Part shown: positions 21,801 to 31,313 of the stretch, in pieces
Numbering within the stretch: position 1 is the stretch's first letter
Layout of the letters: each line of letters starts with the position of its first letter
Assembly (NCBI GenBank): GCA_027625915.1
Contig: JANTQA010000047.1
Coordinates: forward strand, 16,058,001 to 16,122,000
Source: Anaeramoeba flamelloides
Taxonomy: Eukaryota; Metamonada; Anaeramoebidae
Reading direction: 5' to 3'
DNA: 64,000 bases
Translations under genes and position numbers: made by a program
Notes under the pieces: generated by a model
What the model was told of the DNA's origin: nothing
The model's database searches: none
What the model saw: only the letters and a program-made list of their open reading frames with translations

Positions 21801-23416
21801 AATAGAAAACTCAAAAAAACCTAATGAAAATGAATAGATTTTCTAAATAAACAGAAAACTCAAGAAAAGATAACGGCGATTTTCCAGAATTCAAAAGAAT
21901 AAAGTAAAATCAAATAGATTTTACTGTATTCTTTTAAATTCTGGAAAACCTAACGGCGGTTTTTTTTAATTTGAGAAATAAACCGAAAATTAAATAAATT
22001 TTCAGTTTATTTCTTAAATTAAAAAAAACTAACGGCTATAAGAGGAAATTAATTTCAATCCTCCAAAATAAAAAAAAAATAAAATAATAATTTTATTTAT
22101 TGGTTTTTTTAATATTTGATTTATTATTTTTGAAAATTATTTAAAATTTTGTTTTTCTCAGAATATAAACTAATTTATTCTCTTCCAACCATTTACCTTT
22201 AAATCTCAATTTAATTTTAAAATAGATTCTGATGACTGTACAATTTACCCTGATTGTAACAGATGTTCTGCACATTATGCTGATCGAAACTGTGGTTGGT
22301 GTGCTTCTGATAAAAAATGTTATCAAGGAACAAAAAGTGGATCTTCAAACGGAAAATGTAAAGGTGTCAATTGGAATTATGGATCAAATGCTAAATGTTT
22401 ATCCTCAGGTAAAAATTCTTCTTTTTATTCCTTTTTATATAAATTTTTATTTGAAAAAAAAAAAACAAATTTCAAAATAAGACTATCTTGTTGTTGTTTT
22501 AAAAAAGTTCACATTTTTAATGGGGGATTCAAATAAAAAATTAAAATTATTTTGTTTGATTATGCTTTTGAAAATTATTATTTTTAAATTTTCTCTTTTT
22601 TGAAATGTCTTTAATAATTTTTCAAATTTGATTTATATTAATTTGATAACGAACAAATTCTAATCAAAACTTTTTCTCTTAAAAAATATGTATGAAAAAT
22701 TTTTTCCAATAGAATGTAATAATTATGATTCATGTGATGTCTGTCTAACACATTTTGCTGATCGAAAATGTGGATGGTGTACCGTAGATGGATTAAGTTA
22801 TCATTGTTTAAGTGGAGATGGAATGGGAGCCACTAGTATGAATTGTACTAATGATTGGTATTATGGACCAAACGCTAAATGTACCGGGCCAGCGCCATCA
22901 CCTACTGTTTATCCAACCCCAACCCCATCACCAACCATCACCCCAACCCCATTCCCAAAGGATGAATGTAACAAATATTTTGATAATTGTTATACTTGCT
23001 TAACACATTACGCAGACAGAAACTGTGGCTGGTGTTCAGATACCAAGAAATGTTTCTCGGGAAATGCTAGTACCCCAATTGACGGTAGTTGTTCTTCAAA
23101 AGATTGGTTATGGGGACCAACAAAATCTTGCCAAAATCCAGTTCCAACAACATCTCCAACTAAAAAACCATCGTCAACTCCAAAAAATCATAAATTAAGT
23201 AGTGGTGCCATTGCTGGAATTGCAGTCGGATCTGCTGCAGGTGCCATAATTCTCATTGTGATCATCGTTGTTATTGTAAAAAAACAAAAAAGTCAAAAGC
23301 AAGGTTATACACAAATTCAAACGAAGGGACAAGAAGGAAGCATTAATTATATTCAATCTGAAGACGACCTTTTGAGTGGGGATTTTAATAGTGATGAAGA
23401 TGACTATTCTGATTAA
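18070..23416 (+). CDS. Type I membrane protein with six PSI (plexin-like) domains, 540 aa, 5 exons
   Basis: Exons 18070-18376, 18585-18773, 18887-19126, 22226-22408 and 22713-23416; total 1623 nt, in frame. Residues 1-20 are a signal peptide. Six Cys-rich PSI domains follow, each with the pattern C-x-C...LTHYADR-x-CGWC...C...G-x-C...W-x-GP/AN-x-x-C: one each in exons 1-4 and two in exon 5. Linkers of PTPTPT repeats follow domains 1, 3 and 5 as extended mucin-like spacers. A transmembrane helix lies at ~472-495, then KKQK and a 41-residue acidic tail with YTQI, a possible YxxPhi sorting motif. Every intron is phase 1. PSI domains are known as cysteine-knot spacers in plexins, semaphorins and integrins; a cell-surface adhesion or receptor role is inferred. 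Intron 3 is 3.1 kb and holds a LINE remnant; the others are 113-304 bases. Confidence 0.92.
20330..21480 (+). mobile_element. Decayed LINE-like (non-LTR) reverse transcriptase
   Basis: Reverse-transcriptase motifs occur in the right order over ~600 bases: a FIHKDGDEE...NYR block (~20350-20415), VAINIKKFFDQL (~20605-20645, the motif with the first catalytic Asp), GVYQEDP...FPILFGF (~20735-20775), FVDNLILI (20839-20862) and GMNPNTKKTQ (~20932-20961), followed by thumb-like sequence. The order and the GD...NYR and GMxxNxxKT blocks point to a non-LTR element. It is interrupted by stops and frame changes and has no endonuclease or clear poly-A end. Same strand as the host gene. Confidence 0.75.
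21544..22040. repeat. Hairpin-module array (CTAAC-linked), copy 2
   Basis: Opens with repeated GTGTCGTCGAGTGTC / GTCCGTAGAGTGCGG phrases. Then come hairpins: TTCCAGAATTCAAAAGAAT (21612-21630) with its perfect complement at 21655-21673; a TTTTGAGG/TTTCTATTT module; a second TTCCAGAATTC hairpin; and GAGAAATAAACCGAAAATT with its complement. Modules are joined by GCTAACGG, CCTAACGG or ACTAACGG. Confidence 0.7.
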
Positions 23417-23448
23417 GATCTTTCTCTAAAATTTTAATCAGTTCTATT

Positions 23449-23492
23449 CTTTTTTCTTTTTTCTTTTTTCTTTTTTCTTTTTTCTTTTTTCT
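23449..23492 (+). repeat. (TTTTTTC)n tandem tract
   Basis: About six units of CTTTTTT directly after the PSI-gene stop codon, probably in its 3' untranslated region. Confidence 0.85.
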
Positions 23493-24055
23493 CGTTTCAA
23501 TATTTTTTCTTCCTTTTTTTTTTATTTTATTATTCTTTTTTCTTTTTAAACTTTTTTTTAAATATTTTAAAAAATAAATTTTAACAAATTATAGCAAAAA
23601 TAAATGAGTACACAATTAATTTATTTATTATTTTATTGAATTTGAGATTTCAATATTAAATTCTTAAAGTTTTTTTAAAAAAAACCTAAGGGTGTGTGTC
23701 TAACTTTGGTGTGTTTAGAAAATTTAGTTTTAACAAATTGTTTATTGATATACACAATGCTCAACATTATATTACCATTTTATAATAAATCAAAAATACT
23801 TACCTTTCGATTCTCTTGTAAATTTTAATTGTGTATATTTATTCGAAAAATGTTTTTAATTTAAATCATTCTATTGTTGCGAAATAATTAGAAAACAATC
23901 AATAATTAAAAACATTTAAAATTTGTTATGAGTTTTTTATTTCTTCTATTACAATTTTTTTGGTTCAAATTTTGAAAATTAAATATTTTGTCATATTTGA
24001 AATTAAAATTAAAAGAAAAGTTATTTCATAGCCAAAAAGGATTCAGAAATAACCT

Positions 24056-24256
24056 TACAGTCAGTTTCACTTTTAAGGCACAAACTTTCAACGAAATTTA
24101 AGACACAATAAAAATCTCAAATTAAAGCACAAAATTCAAATTCTAGTTAAAATAAATTGTAAAAAAATAAATTACAAATTTTGTTCCTTAATTTGAGATT
24201 TTTTTGTGCCTTAAATTTCGTTTAAAGTTTGTGCCTTAAAAGTGAAACTGACTGTA
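24056..24256. mobile_element. TA-ended palindromic MITE
   Basis: TACAGTCAG ... CTGACTGTA, intact arms with the three GGCACAA-type words (one mutated to AGACACAA). Confidence 0.9.
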
Positions 24257-24295
24257 AATGTAAAGAGTATTTGAGTGATCTTAATTGTAATTTTA

Positions 24296-24476
24296 TTAAA
24301 GGGACTAGTCTCTATTTTTTTTTTTTTTTGACCAATTTTTAAATAAGGATTCCTGATCTCGATATATCTTTAATATTAAAATTAAAAGGGGATTATGAAT
24401 CTAAGTAATTGGTAAAAATATTTCTCAATCTAGATTAAATTTTGGTAAAAAAATTTAATATAGATTAGTCCCTTAA
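24296..24476. mobile_element. Small TTAA-bordered TIR element
   Basis: Left TTAAAGGGACTAGTC, right GATTAGTCCCTTAA; 181 bp. Begins 40 bases after the MITE. No open frame. Confidence 0.6.
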
Positions 24477-25429
24477 GTATCAATTTAAAATTCGTAACTT
24501 TCCTAGAAAAATATTTCTATTTTCAAGAATTTCGCCCATATTTACTTTTTCCTCAATAATGAACGAATGTAATTAATTTTTGATTTTGAGAATTTTATCC
24601 TATTCACTTTATTCTTTGGTAGAATATACTTTTTTCTTCCTTGTTTGATAAAAATATTTGAAAAAAGAATTTTGAAAACAAATTTGATCATAATTTTTTT
24701 AGGTTAAATAATGTTAAAAGGGATAGGGATGGTTAAGTAAAGAAAATTTCTGTCTGTTTCTATAAAATTTAGAAAATAAATATGAAGTAAATGGTCTAAA
24801 AAATACCTTTTTTGAAATATTTTTTTATTTTTAATTTCAATATTTTTCGTTACGAAAGATATTAGTTCTTATTTTCTCTTGAAAAAGAAGAAATTATTTG
24901 GTCAAAATACACGTTTTCTCTGGTCTAATTTATAGTTATTTTATTAATTTGAGCAATTTTCAAAACATATTTTTACATTCAAAAATCAAGTAAATAAAAC
25001 TCAAAATTCCATTTATTAACTTTTAAATAAATTCCATATTTAATGATTCAACTCTGGTTTACTTTACCTCCCCAAGTGGATCAATGAAGGATATTCTGGT
25101 TTCTAATTTTAAATATCTGTTCATACTCAAAAAAAAAAAAAAATCAATTAGTTTTACACAATTAAAAGTTTCCACAATGGAAAATATATATAACCTCCCT
25201 AAAACTGCTATGATTATAAATATCAAATTATCTAGCAACCATTTGAAAAAAAATAATTACAAAGAAACATTTTTCAGAAAATTCCATAATTATTAACAAT
25301 TCAAAACAAAATTTTAAATATCGAACTCACTGAAATAATAAAATAAAAAAAGTTATTTTTTTTTTATAATCAAGAATGATGTTGAACAAAACTTTTTTTA
25401 AAGTTCAGTTTTGAATTGTTATGATAACC

Positions 25430-25960
25430 TAAAAGCCTAATATTTTAAAAATTAAAAAAAATATAATCAAAAACAAAAAAAAAGTTAATCACAATTTTCG
25501 AAATGAGTATTATGAATTTTGTATTTCTGAAATTTAATAAAAAAAAGGTTAACATAATATTTTTTACAAATAATTAGAATTCTTTTTAAAAGATATTTAT
25601 TGACTCATTTTTTATAATTTTTATTTGTATTTTCTAATATTTTTTCTCTAATCTTGAGTTACTGGAAAAAAAGATGGAATAATAAAAAAAAAAAAGAATA
25701 TGAAAAGAAAAAAATTAAAAAAAAAACAAGAAATAAAAATTAAAAATAAATAAATTGAAAAAGAAGAACAAAAATTTGAATAAAGTAAGGAAAAAATTAT
25801 AATAATAAAAGGAAAATTTATTTTTACAAGAATATCTGATCAAAACTCACATGGGTAATTCCAATAAATGGATAAAGTGATCAAACATTTTTGAAAAATA
25901 TTTTTTTTTTTTGAACAATTATGATAAACGTCATTGAAAAAATCCATATTAATTCTATTA
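25430..25960 (+). repeat. Poly-A-cored dispersed repeat, copy 2
   Basis: Same block order as 9130-9720: CTAATATTTTAAAAATT lead, GAGTATTATGAATTTT, an ATAATTAGAATTC block, an A/G-rich core, then a GTGATCAAA-like end. Approximate limits. Confidence 0.5.
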
Positions 25961-26079
25961 TTGATTTTTCAAAAAATTAATTAAAAATAAATAACTTCCC
26001 TAAAAAAAAGAACTTTTTTTGTAAACCTCTTTATAGTAATATAATAACAAATTGTCCATTTTTATTAGATGATTTTTTC

Positions 26080-26262
26080 AATTTTTTTTGAGAAAATAAT
26101 CTTATCAAAAGCTTATAACATGTTACAAATATTATAAAACTTTTTATAACTAAGGATTGATGTTATAAAAAGGATTAATATAAAAATTTTATAACTTTTT
26201 AAACAATTATAACACCTTTACGTCCTATTCATAAAATGTTATAACAATAAATTTTTTATATT
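26080..26262. repeat. GTTATAA-rich palindromic repeat, copy 1
   Basis: Many TTATAAC/GTTATAA words in both orientations, including CTTATAACATGTTACAAAT, which recurs inverted at 60860-61035. Self-complementary overall; no frame. Confidence 0.55.
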
Positions 26263-26889
26263 AGGCGAAAAAATCCCCAAAATGAAATATTTTGAACGAT
26301 TTGAAATAAAAATTGGCTTTTAATTCATATTATTAAGTAGAAAATAATATTTTATAATGTGATAAATGCTTAAAAAGGTTACATTTTTTTAAAATTAATT
26401 TTTGGGAAGTTGTCTTATGATCATCAATTTAACAATGAAAAATACAGTACCCCTCTTAATTTGTGAGTACTTATTGTAAAAAATATTTTTTTTTTAAATT
26501 GAAACAAATTATTTGAAATTTTTATAAGTGTGTAATACTAATTAAAAACCAATCAACTGGGAAGTACAACCAATCTCCAAAAATTAAAATCAAAAAAAAG
26601 TTATATTTCTATAAAAAAGTACCCATTAACTAAATTCTTCCCAATTAGAATGGCTGTGAATTATAATTTTGAAAATATATGTTTGAGGTTTGAAGTTTAG
26701 CTCTTTGGAACTTTTTGGGATCTTGATGTTTTTTTAGGATTTTTTTTTCATTTTCTCAAATCAGTTATTTTTTTCTCAAGAATCTTACAAAATACATATT
26801 CTTTGTCAAATATATAGGGTTTTAAATAACCACAAATTGGATTAAAGTGAATTAAATTAATAGGTTTTTTTACTAAAAGAAAACAATTT

Positions 26890-27105
26890 GTTTCATATTG
26901 AAGAAATTTGACCTTTTGGGAAATTGTAAAAAATCCTTTTAAACATCTTTTTTTTTCCTTTAAATTTTTTGACTTTGAGGGAATTGATAATCCTTTTAAA
27001 CTTTTTTTTTTGAATTTGATTTTTTGAAATTGAGATTGCTTTTAACTTTTTTTTGGTAAATTTGAATTTTTTACCAATGAGATCCTCTTTGAATTTTTTT
27101 TTGTT
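26890..27105. repeat. Degenerate tandem repeat, ~70-85-bp period
   Basis: Three or four imperfect repeats of a TTTGA...GAAATTG...AATCCTTTTAAAC unit separated by T runs. Low confidence because the unit is itself AT-rich. Confidence 0.35.
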
Positions 27106-27129
27106 CTTTTATTTTTTCTCAATCAATAG

Positions 27130-27370
27130 AAGGACAATTTCACAATATCCTTTTCGGTTTCAGGTCACTCCTTGAGTATGATGCAAATCCAGGAGTAAGT
27201 GATTAGATCCCTAAGTTAACACTATTAAACTAATTTGTTTTTTGAGGAATTTCCTATCAAGCCCAATTACGGATTTTTGTTTTTAGGAAACGACACCACT
27301 CTTAAGGTATATTAAGCCGATAATGATCTTTATGGTATAAAAATTTTTAAAACAGGTAATTGCAGTAAGA
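27130..27370 (+). pseudogene. Possible exon relic(s), product unknown
   Basis: A less AT-rich island. After CAATAG, the frame reads GQFHNILFGFRSLLEYDANPG, which looks like protein and loosely recalls the SLLEYD stretch of HECT ligases. Further on, FLF then GNDTTLK is bounded by AG and GTA, like a small exon. No continuous gene could be built around it. Probably a fragment of a dead gene. Confidence 0.25.
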
Positions 27371-27605
27371 ATTTATGTTTTAATAAAAAAACAATTAAAA
27401 TAATATTACACCAAAAAAGAAGAGCGAATACTTTTTGCATTCTTGAGATTTTTATGGTTTTAATGTTTTATTTTTATTTTATAAGAAAATTTTTGAGCTT
27501 TTTTTAAGACAGAAGAAATAAAATTTTCAAACAAACTTAAAATAATTTTTAGTCTTTCAAGATATACCAAAACTAGATCAAAAAAAAATAATTTTTTTTT
27601 TCTCT

Positions 27606-28826
27606 TTAATCAAGTTTGAGTTCTAAAGTTTCTGCTTCTTCATCTTTTTCGTTTTCGTTTTCGTTTTCGTTTTCTATTTCAATTTCCCCTTCTGTTTGGA
27701 GAATTTGATCGAGATAAGTTTGCACTTTATTTGGTTTTAATATTTCAAATTTCTGCTCTTTACCAACAACCGCAATTCCTACATTAAGCTTGGTAAGTGT
27801 TTCTTTACCGGAAGACTCTTTTAGTGCTTTAACACCATGAAGAACCAATTCTTCTAATCCCAATTCTGGGAATGCTTTAAAGTTTTTTTCTAAATAGGTT
27901 CTTGCGCTTTGTGATCTGGAGCCAATGGCTTGTGCGTAATAACTAAAACAATTTCCGCTTGGTGAGGTTTGGTATAAGTGTGTTTTGTCACCCTGTGTTT
28001 GTTTAATTATTTTATTAATTAATTTGTTTTTTAATTTTTTTGAAGTTTTTTGAAAGAAAAAGAAAAAGAAGAAAAAGAAGAAAAAGAAAAGAAAAAAAAA
28101 GTTGTCAAATACTTGTAATCAAAAGACATTTTTTAAAAGTTATTAAAAAATACAAAGAAAAGAAAACAAAGAAGAACAAACATCATAACCAATTACAAGA
28201 AGTCCGACGCCATATGGCCTTCTTCCCCATCTTTGGGTATTTCTTTGTGATTCTAAAATGAAAAGTAAAAGAAAATAAAATGAAAAAAAAAAAATGGGTT
28301 GTTATGTTTTGAAAAAAAGAGAAAAGAAAAAAGAAAAAAAAGAAAAAGGAATACTTACTCATTGCAAGAGAAGAAACAACTTCACCTGTTGGCAAATTGG
28401 ATCCATAAACAAATTTGTGATGGAGTGTTTCATTTCTCATAAACTTGAGGAGAACACGTGCGTCTGCAGTTAAACCAGAAATGGCAATTCCCATATGCCC
28501 ATCGACCTTAAAGATCTTTCTTTGATGGGAACTTAATTCATCAGAACTCCTCATTAAGGTAACAACAACTGCATGTGTTTTACTCTTTAAACCTAAAGCA
28601 GTTGAACCTTGAGCAACTGCTTGCATGGCATACTCAATTTGATAAAGTCTTCCTTCAGGACTTTTTGTGCATTAAACAGTATTTTCATGATTATTTCAAA
28701 AAAAAAGAAAAAAGAAATAGATCATAGAACCGATCAAAGTAAAAAGTAAAGAATAGATTCTCTTAAAATAAAAAATTGAACAAACCTATAAATTGAGATA
28801 TCGGAATCGTATTGTGTTCGAAACAT
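27606..28826 (-). CDS. 20S proteasome subunit alpha-6 (PSMA1-type), 266 aa, 4 exons
   Basis: Exons (5' to 3') 28826-28786, 28660-28359, 28252-28182, 27992-27606; lengths 41, 302, 71 and 387 close in frame. The protein starts MFRTQYDSDISIYSPEGR and continues LYQIEYAMQAV, the alpha-subunit signature, then LKSKTHAVVV, GHMGIAISGLTADAR, RRPYGVGLL and GSRSQSARTYLE. These match human PSMA1 in order, and length is 266 against 263. Alpha subunits form the outer gate rings of the 20S core and are not catalytic. The C-terminus is acidic with an ENENENEN repeat. Introns are 125, 106 and 188 bases with donors GTTTGT, GTAAGT and GTTTGT. Identification rests on the whole-length match and is firm. Complete, no defects seen. 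Confidence 0.96.
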
Positions 28827-29200
28827 AATAAATTAGAAAAATTTTTGTTGAGAAAAGAAGAGAAAAAATGAAAAAAATTTTTAAATATTTAAGGACTAAT
28901 TATTTTCTAATCAGGGTTTATAATTCTTGTTAAACTCATCTCTGAATCTATTGTCGTCCAAAAATAACAAGTGGAGCGAAATTGAGAGAAATTGTAAAAT
29001 TTTGGAAATTATTATGCTATTTGAGTAAAACTATTTTAAGGGATTGGCTACATCATAAGTCATTATAAAAATTTGAGAGGGGTGAGGTAATAGTATTTTA
29101 TTTTAGTGGCGTGTGATCGTAGATTCTCTAAAACTTTTATTTAGAAAATTATTTAAAATTTTTTGTTTTAGTAATGATAAACATTAAAAAAAAAGAGAAT

Positions 29201-29777
29201 ATATGTCCCTACGACCCAAAAAATACAAAAAATAGAAAACGTATCAAATACTTTCCATTAATACAATTAAAAAGACTAAATGAAAAAATAAAAATAAATA
29301 AAATTTCAATTTAACCTTTTCTTGAAAACTTTTTTTGCCAAAATCATTGAATTCACACTTGAAATTATGTATATTTTTAGATACACTATCTTGTTTTAAC
29401 ACATTTACTAAAACAAATTCTAAATTATGGGGACTTTTCTTTTCACAAAAGGCACTAATTTGGTCTTCAAATGTTTTTTTTAGTATTAAATAGTAAAATT
29501 AAAAAAAAGTTCAACTCAAAAGATAAACTCTCTAGAAAACCATTCTAATTTAATATATCAACTTATTCTTTGATTTCAAAATTTTCTTAACCCCAATTTT
29601 TCAAAAAAAATACAAAAGTGCACACTAATTTCAAAAAATATTTTCGATATTCAAAAGTTGAGACGGTTTTTATTCTAAAAAAAATTTATTCCAGTGGTTA
29701 ATTGAATTAATTTATAAACTTAATTTCGAAAAATATTAATCAGAAAAAAATAGTGCTTATTTTTATTAAGGACATAT
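29201..29777 (-). mobile_element. ~578-bp element with ATATGTCC/GGACATAT ends, copy 2
   Basis: Full-length and inverted relative to the copy at 10783. The open stretch common to all copies lies on the minus strand at about 29290-29480 (DFGKK, SKNIHNF, CEKKSPHNLEF patterns). Nested within the TTAA element. Confidence 0.75.
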
Positions 29778-29799
29778 TGATAAAATAGTTTTGATTTTT

Positions 29800-30340
29800 T
29801 TTTTTTTTTTTATAGAGATAAACTTAATTCTAAAAATTTGGGCACAGGTTAAAGAGTCAAAAGAATAGTTATACCATATTTTACATTCAATTTATAAATT
29901 ATTTGATTTTACAAACTATTTCATTTTTTGTCTTTGAGGTTTTTGTTTTCATTTCCTTTTTTGTAGTTACGTAATCTGTTTCTAAAGATCTGGAATTTTT
30001 TTTTTCGATGGTTGATAGAAGGTTTAGTGTTGAGTTTCATAAATTGGAAAATCACATAAAATTTGTTCTTTGTATCTTATCATTTGATCGATCAACAATT
30101 GTTGGTGAAATTTCTACAAAAATTTACCAATACATTTTTTGTTCATGTTGTTTAATTATTTTGGACATACTCATTTTTATTTTTGAGTTTTATATTGTTT
30201 TCTTATATTTGGATGAAAAGAATTACTTATAAAAACATGAATACTAGGTAACTTTAATGTGATTTTTTATTACTTTTGGAAAAATATAATAAATTGAGTT
30301 TTTGTATTCCGATTTTTGATTTTCGATGTTTCCAAATTTT
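29800..30340 (+). mobile_element. Decayed relative of the ATTCAAAATTTT-ended element
   Basis: Shares blocks with 10051-10583 in the same order: TTTTTGTTTTCATTTC, TACGTAATCTGTTTC, GAGTT...AAATTGG...AAAATTTGTT, CATTTGATCGATCAA. Much more diverged than the 40938 copy, so an older insertion. Confidence 0.5.
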
Positions 30341-30722
30341 TGGAATGTGGTTTAGTTTGTGTATATTTGGGAGAGAGGATAATTTTAGATTCTTAGAATA
30401 AAACTTAGAGCTATTTTATGGTTTAAAATTTGATAAAATATAATCATATTTACATCTCCAATTCCACTAAACCAACGATTTAAAATCCTAACAAGTAATG
30501 TTTTGGGATAATTATTATTTTTTTGAACCTTATCGCTATTAAAGCCCCCATTTCAATTTTCTTTTGTGGTTCTCTCGATTGTAATATTGTTGTTCATTTT
30601 AAAACAAAATACATTTTTTCAAAATGTCACTGATAAAAAAAAAAATTTCTAATTGCTTTTTGTTGTCATGATTTAAAAAAATCTCAAAAATGATGAATAA
30701 ATAAAAAATGAAAAAATTAAAT

Positions 30723-30815
30723 GCCACAATAGAATGTTGAGACAAGGACAAAATTTAAGTCATTCAACATTCGAAACACTATTTTAGCCAATTCAACTCA
30801 ACATTCGATTGTGGC
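30723..30815. repeat. 17-bp hairpin of the TTAA element, copy 2
   Basis: GCCACAATAGAATGTTG at 30723-30739; complement with one change at 30799-30815. Confidence 0.7.
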
Positions 30816-31313
30816 AATTTCTTTGAGGCTTTGAAAAAAAATTTAAAAAATCTAATGAATGAAGTACTTTAAATATTAAAAATCAATGAGGTACAGTCAA
30901 AATAAAAAATATTATTTTCTGATCCTCATCAAAATTGCAAAAAAGTGAAAAATTTTCCTTTACCGTGGATACTCCCTTTAAAATCTTTTAAAGCAAAAAT
31001 AAAAATTATAAAGGAGGTATTAAAAACAAAATGATTTTTAAAATAAAAAAAAAAATTATGTTGTATTTTTTTATTGGGGAAAATAAGAAAAAAAATAATT
31101 TTCTTTAAAAGAAAAGAAAAATATAATAAAAAAGTAGCTAGATTTGTAAAAATCAAAAATGAGGGAAATTAAATCTGGTAAAAAAATAATTTTTTTTTTA
31201 AAAAAACAAAAACAAGAAGATAAGAAATGAAAAGAATGAAAAAAAAAAAAAAAAAATAAAAATAAATGTGTAAAAAAAAAAGAAAAGAATTAAAATTGTT
31301 TTTCAGAATAGTT

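Larger units (their letters stand above)
19127..22225 (+). other. Intron 3 of the PSI gene, 3.1 kb, repeat-filled
   Basis: Donor GTAAATTC at 19127 and acceptor AATAG ending 22225. The neighbouring introns of the same gene are 113-304 bases, so this one has been enlarged by insertion. It contains a LINE-like reverse-transcriptase remnant and a hairpin-module array; 19130-20320 is AT-rich with nothing recognisable. Confidence 0.85.
23417..27605. other. Intergenic between convergent PSI and proteasome genes
   Basis: Both flanking genes end here. Contains a (TTTTTTC) tract, a MITE, a TTAA element, a poly-A-cored repeat, a GTTATAA-rich palindromic repeat, a degenerate tandem region and a possible exon relic at 27130-27370, each listed. 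The remainder is plain AT-rich DNA. Confidence 0.7.
29036..30981. mobile_element. TTAA-bordered TIR element with ~1.15 kb nested insertion
   Basis: Left TTAAGGGATTGGCTAC, right GTGGATACTCCCTTTAA. Left 165 bases and right ~625 bases match 15397-16806 (GTGATC-TAGATTCTCTAAA, GATAATTTTA-ATTCTTAGAATAAAA, the 17-bp hairpin, GAGGTACA, TTCTGATCCTCATCAAAATT). Here the three MITEs are absent, and instead a ~1.15-kb block (29201 to ~30350) interrupts it. Confidence 0.75.
28827..31313. other. Intergenic: proteasome upstream region plus nested element
   Basis: 28827-29035 lies upstream of PSMA1; no promoter motif is recognised. 29036-30981 is a TTAA element carrying two further elements. 30982-31313 is A-rich sequence downstream of the EF/CH/PH gene. 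Confidence 0.7.

Noticed and set aside
27130-27370. A HECT-ligase gene
   Set aside because: Only one short phrase resembles HECT; no catalytic Cys region or flanking exons could be found.
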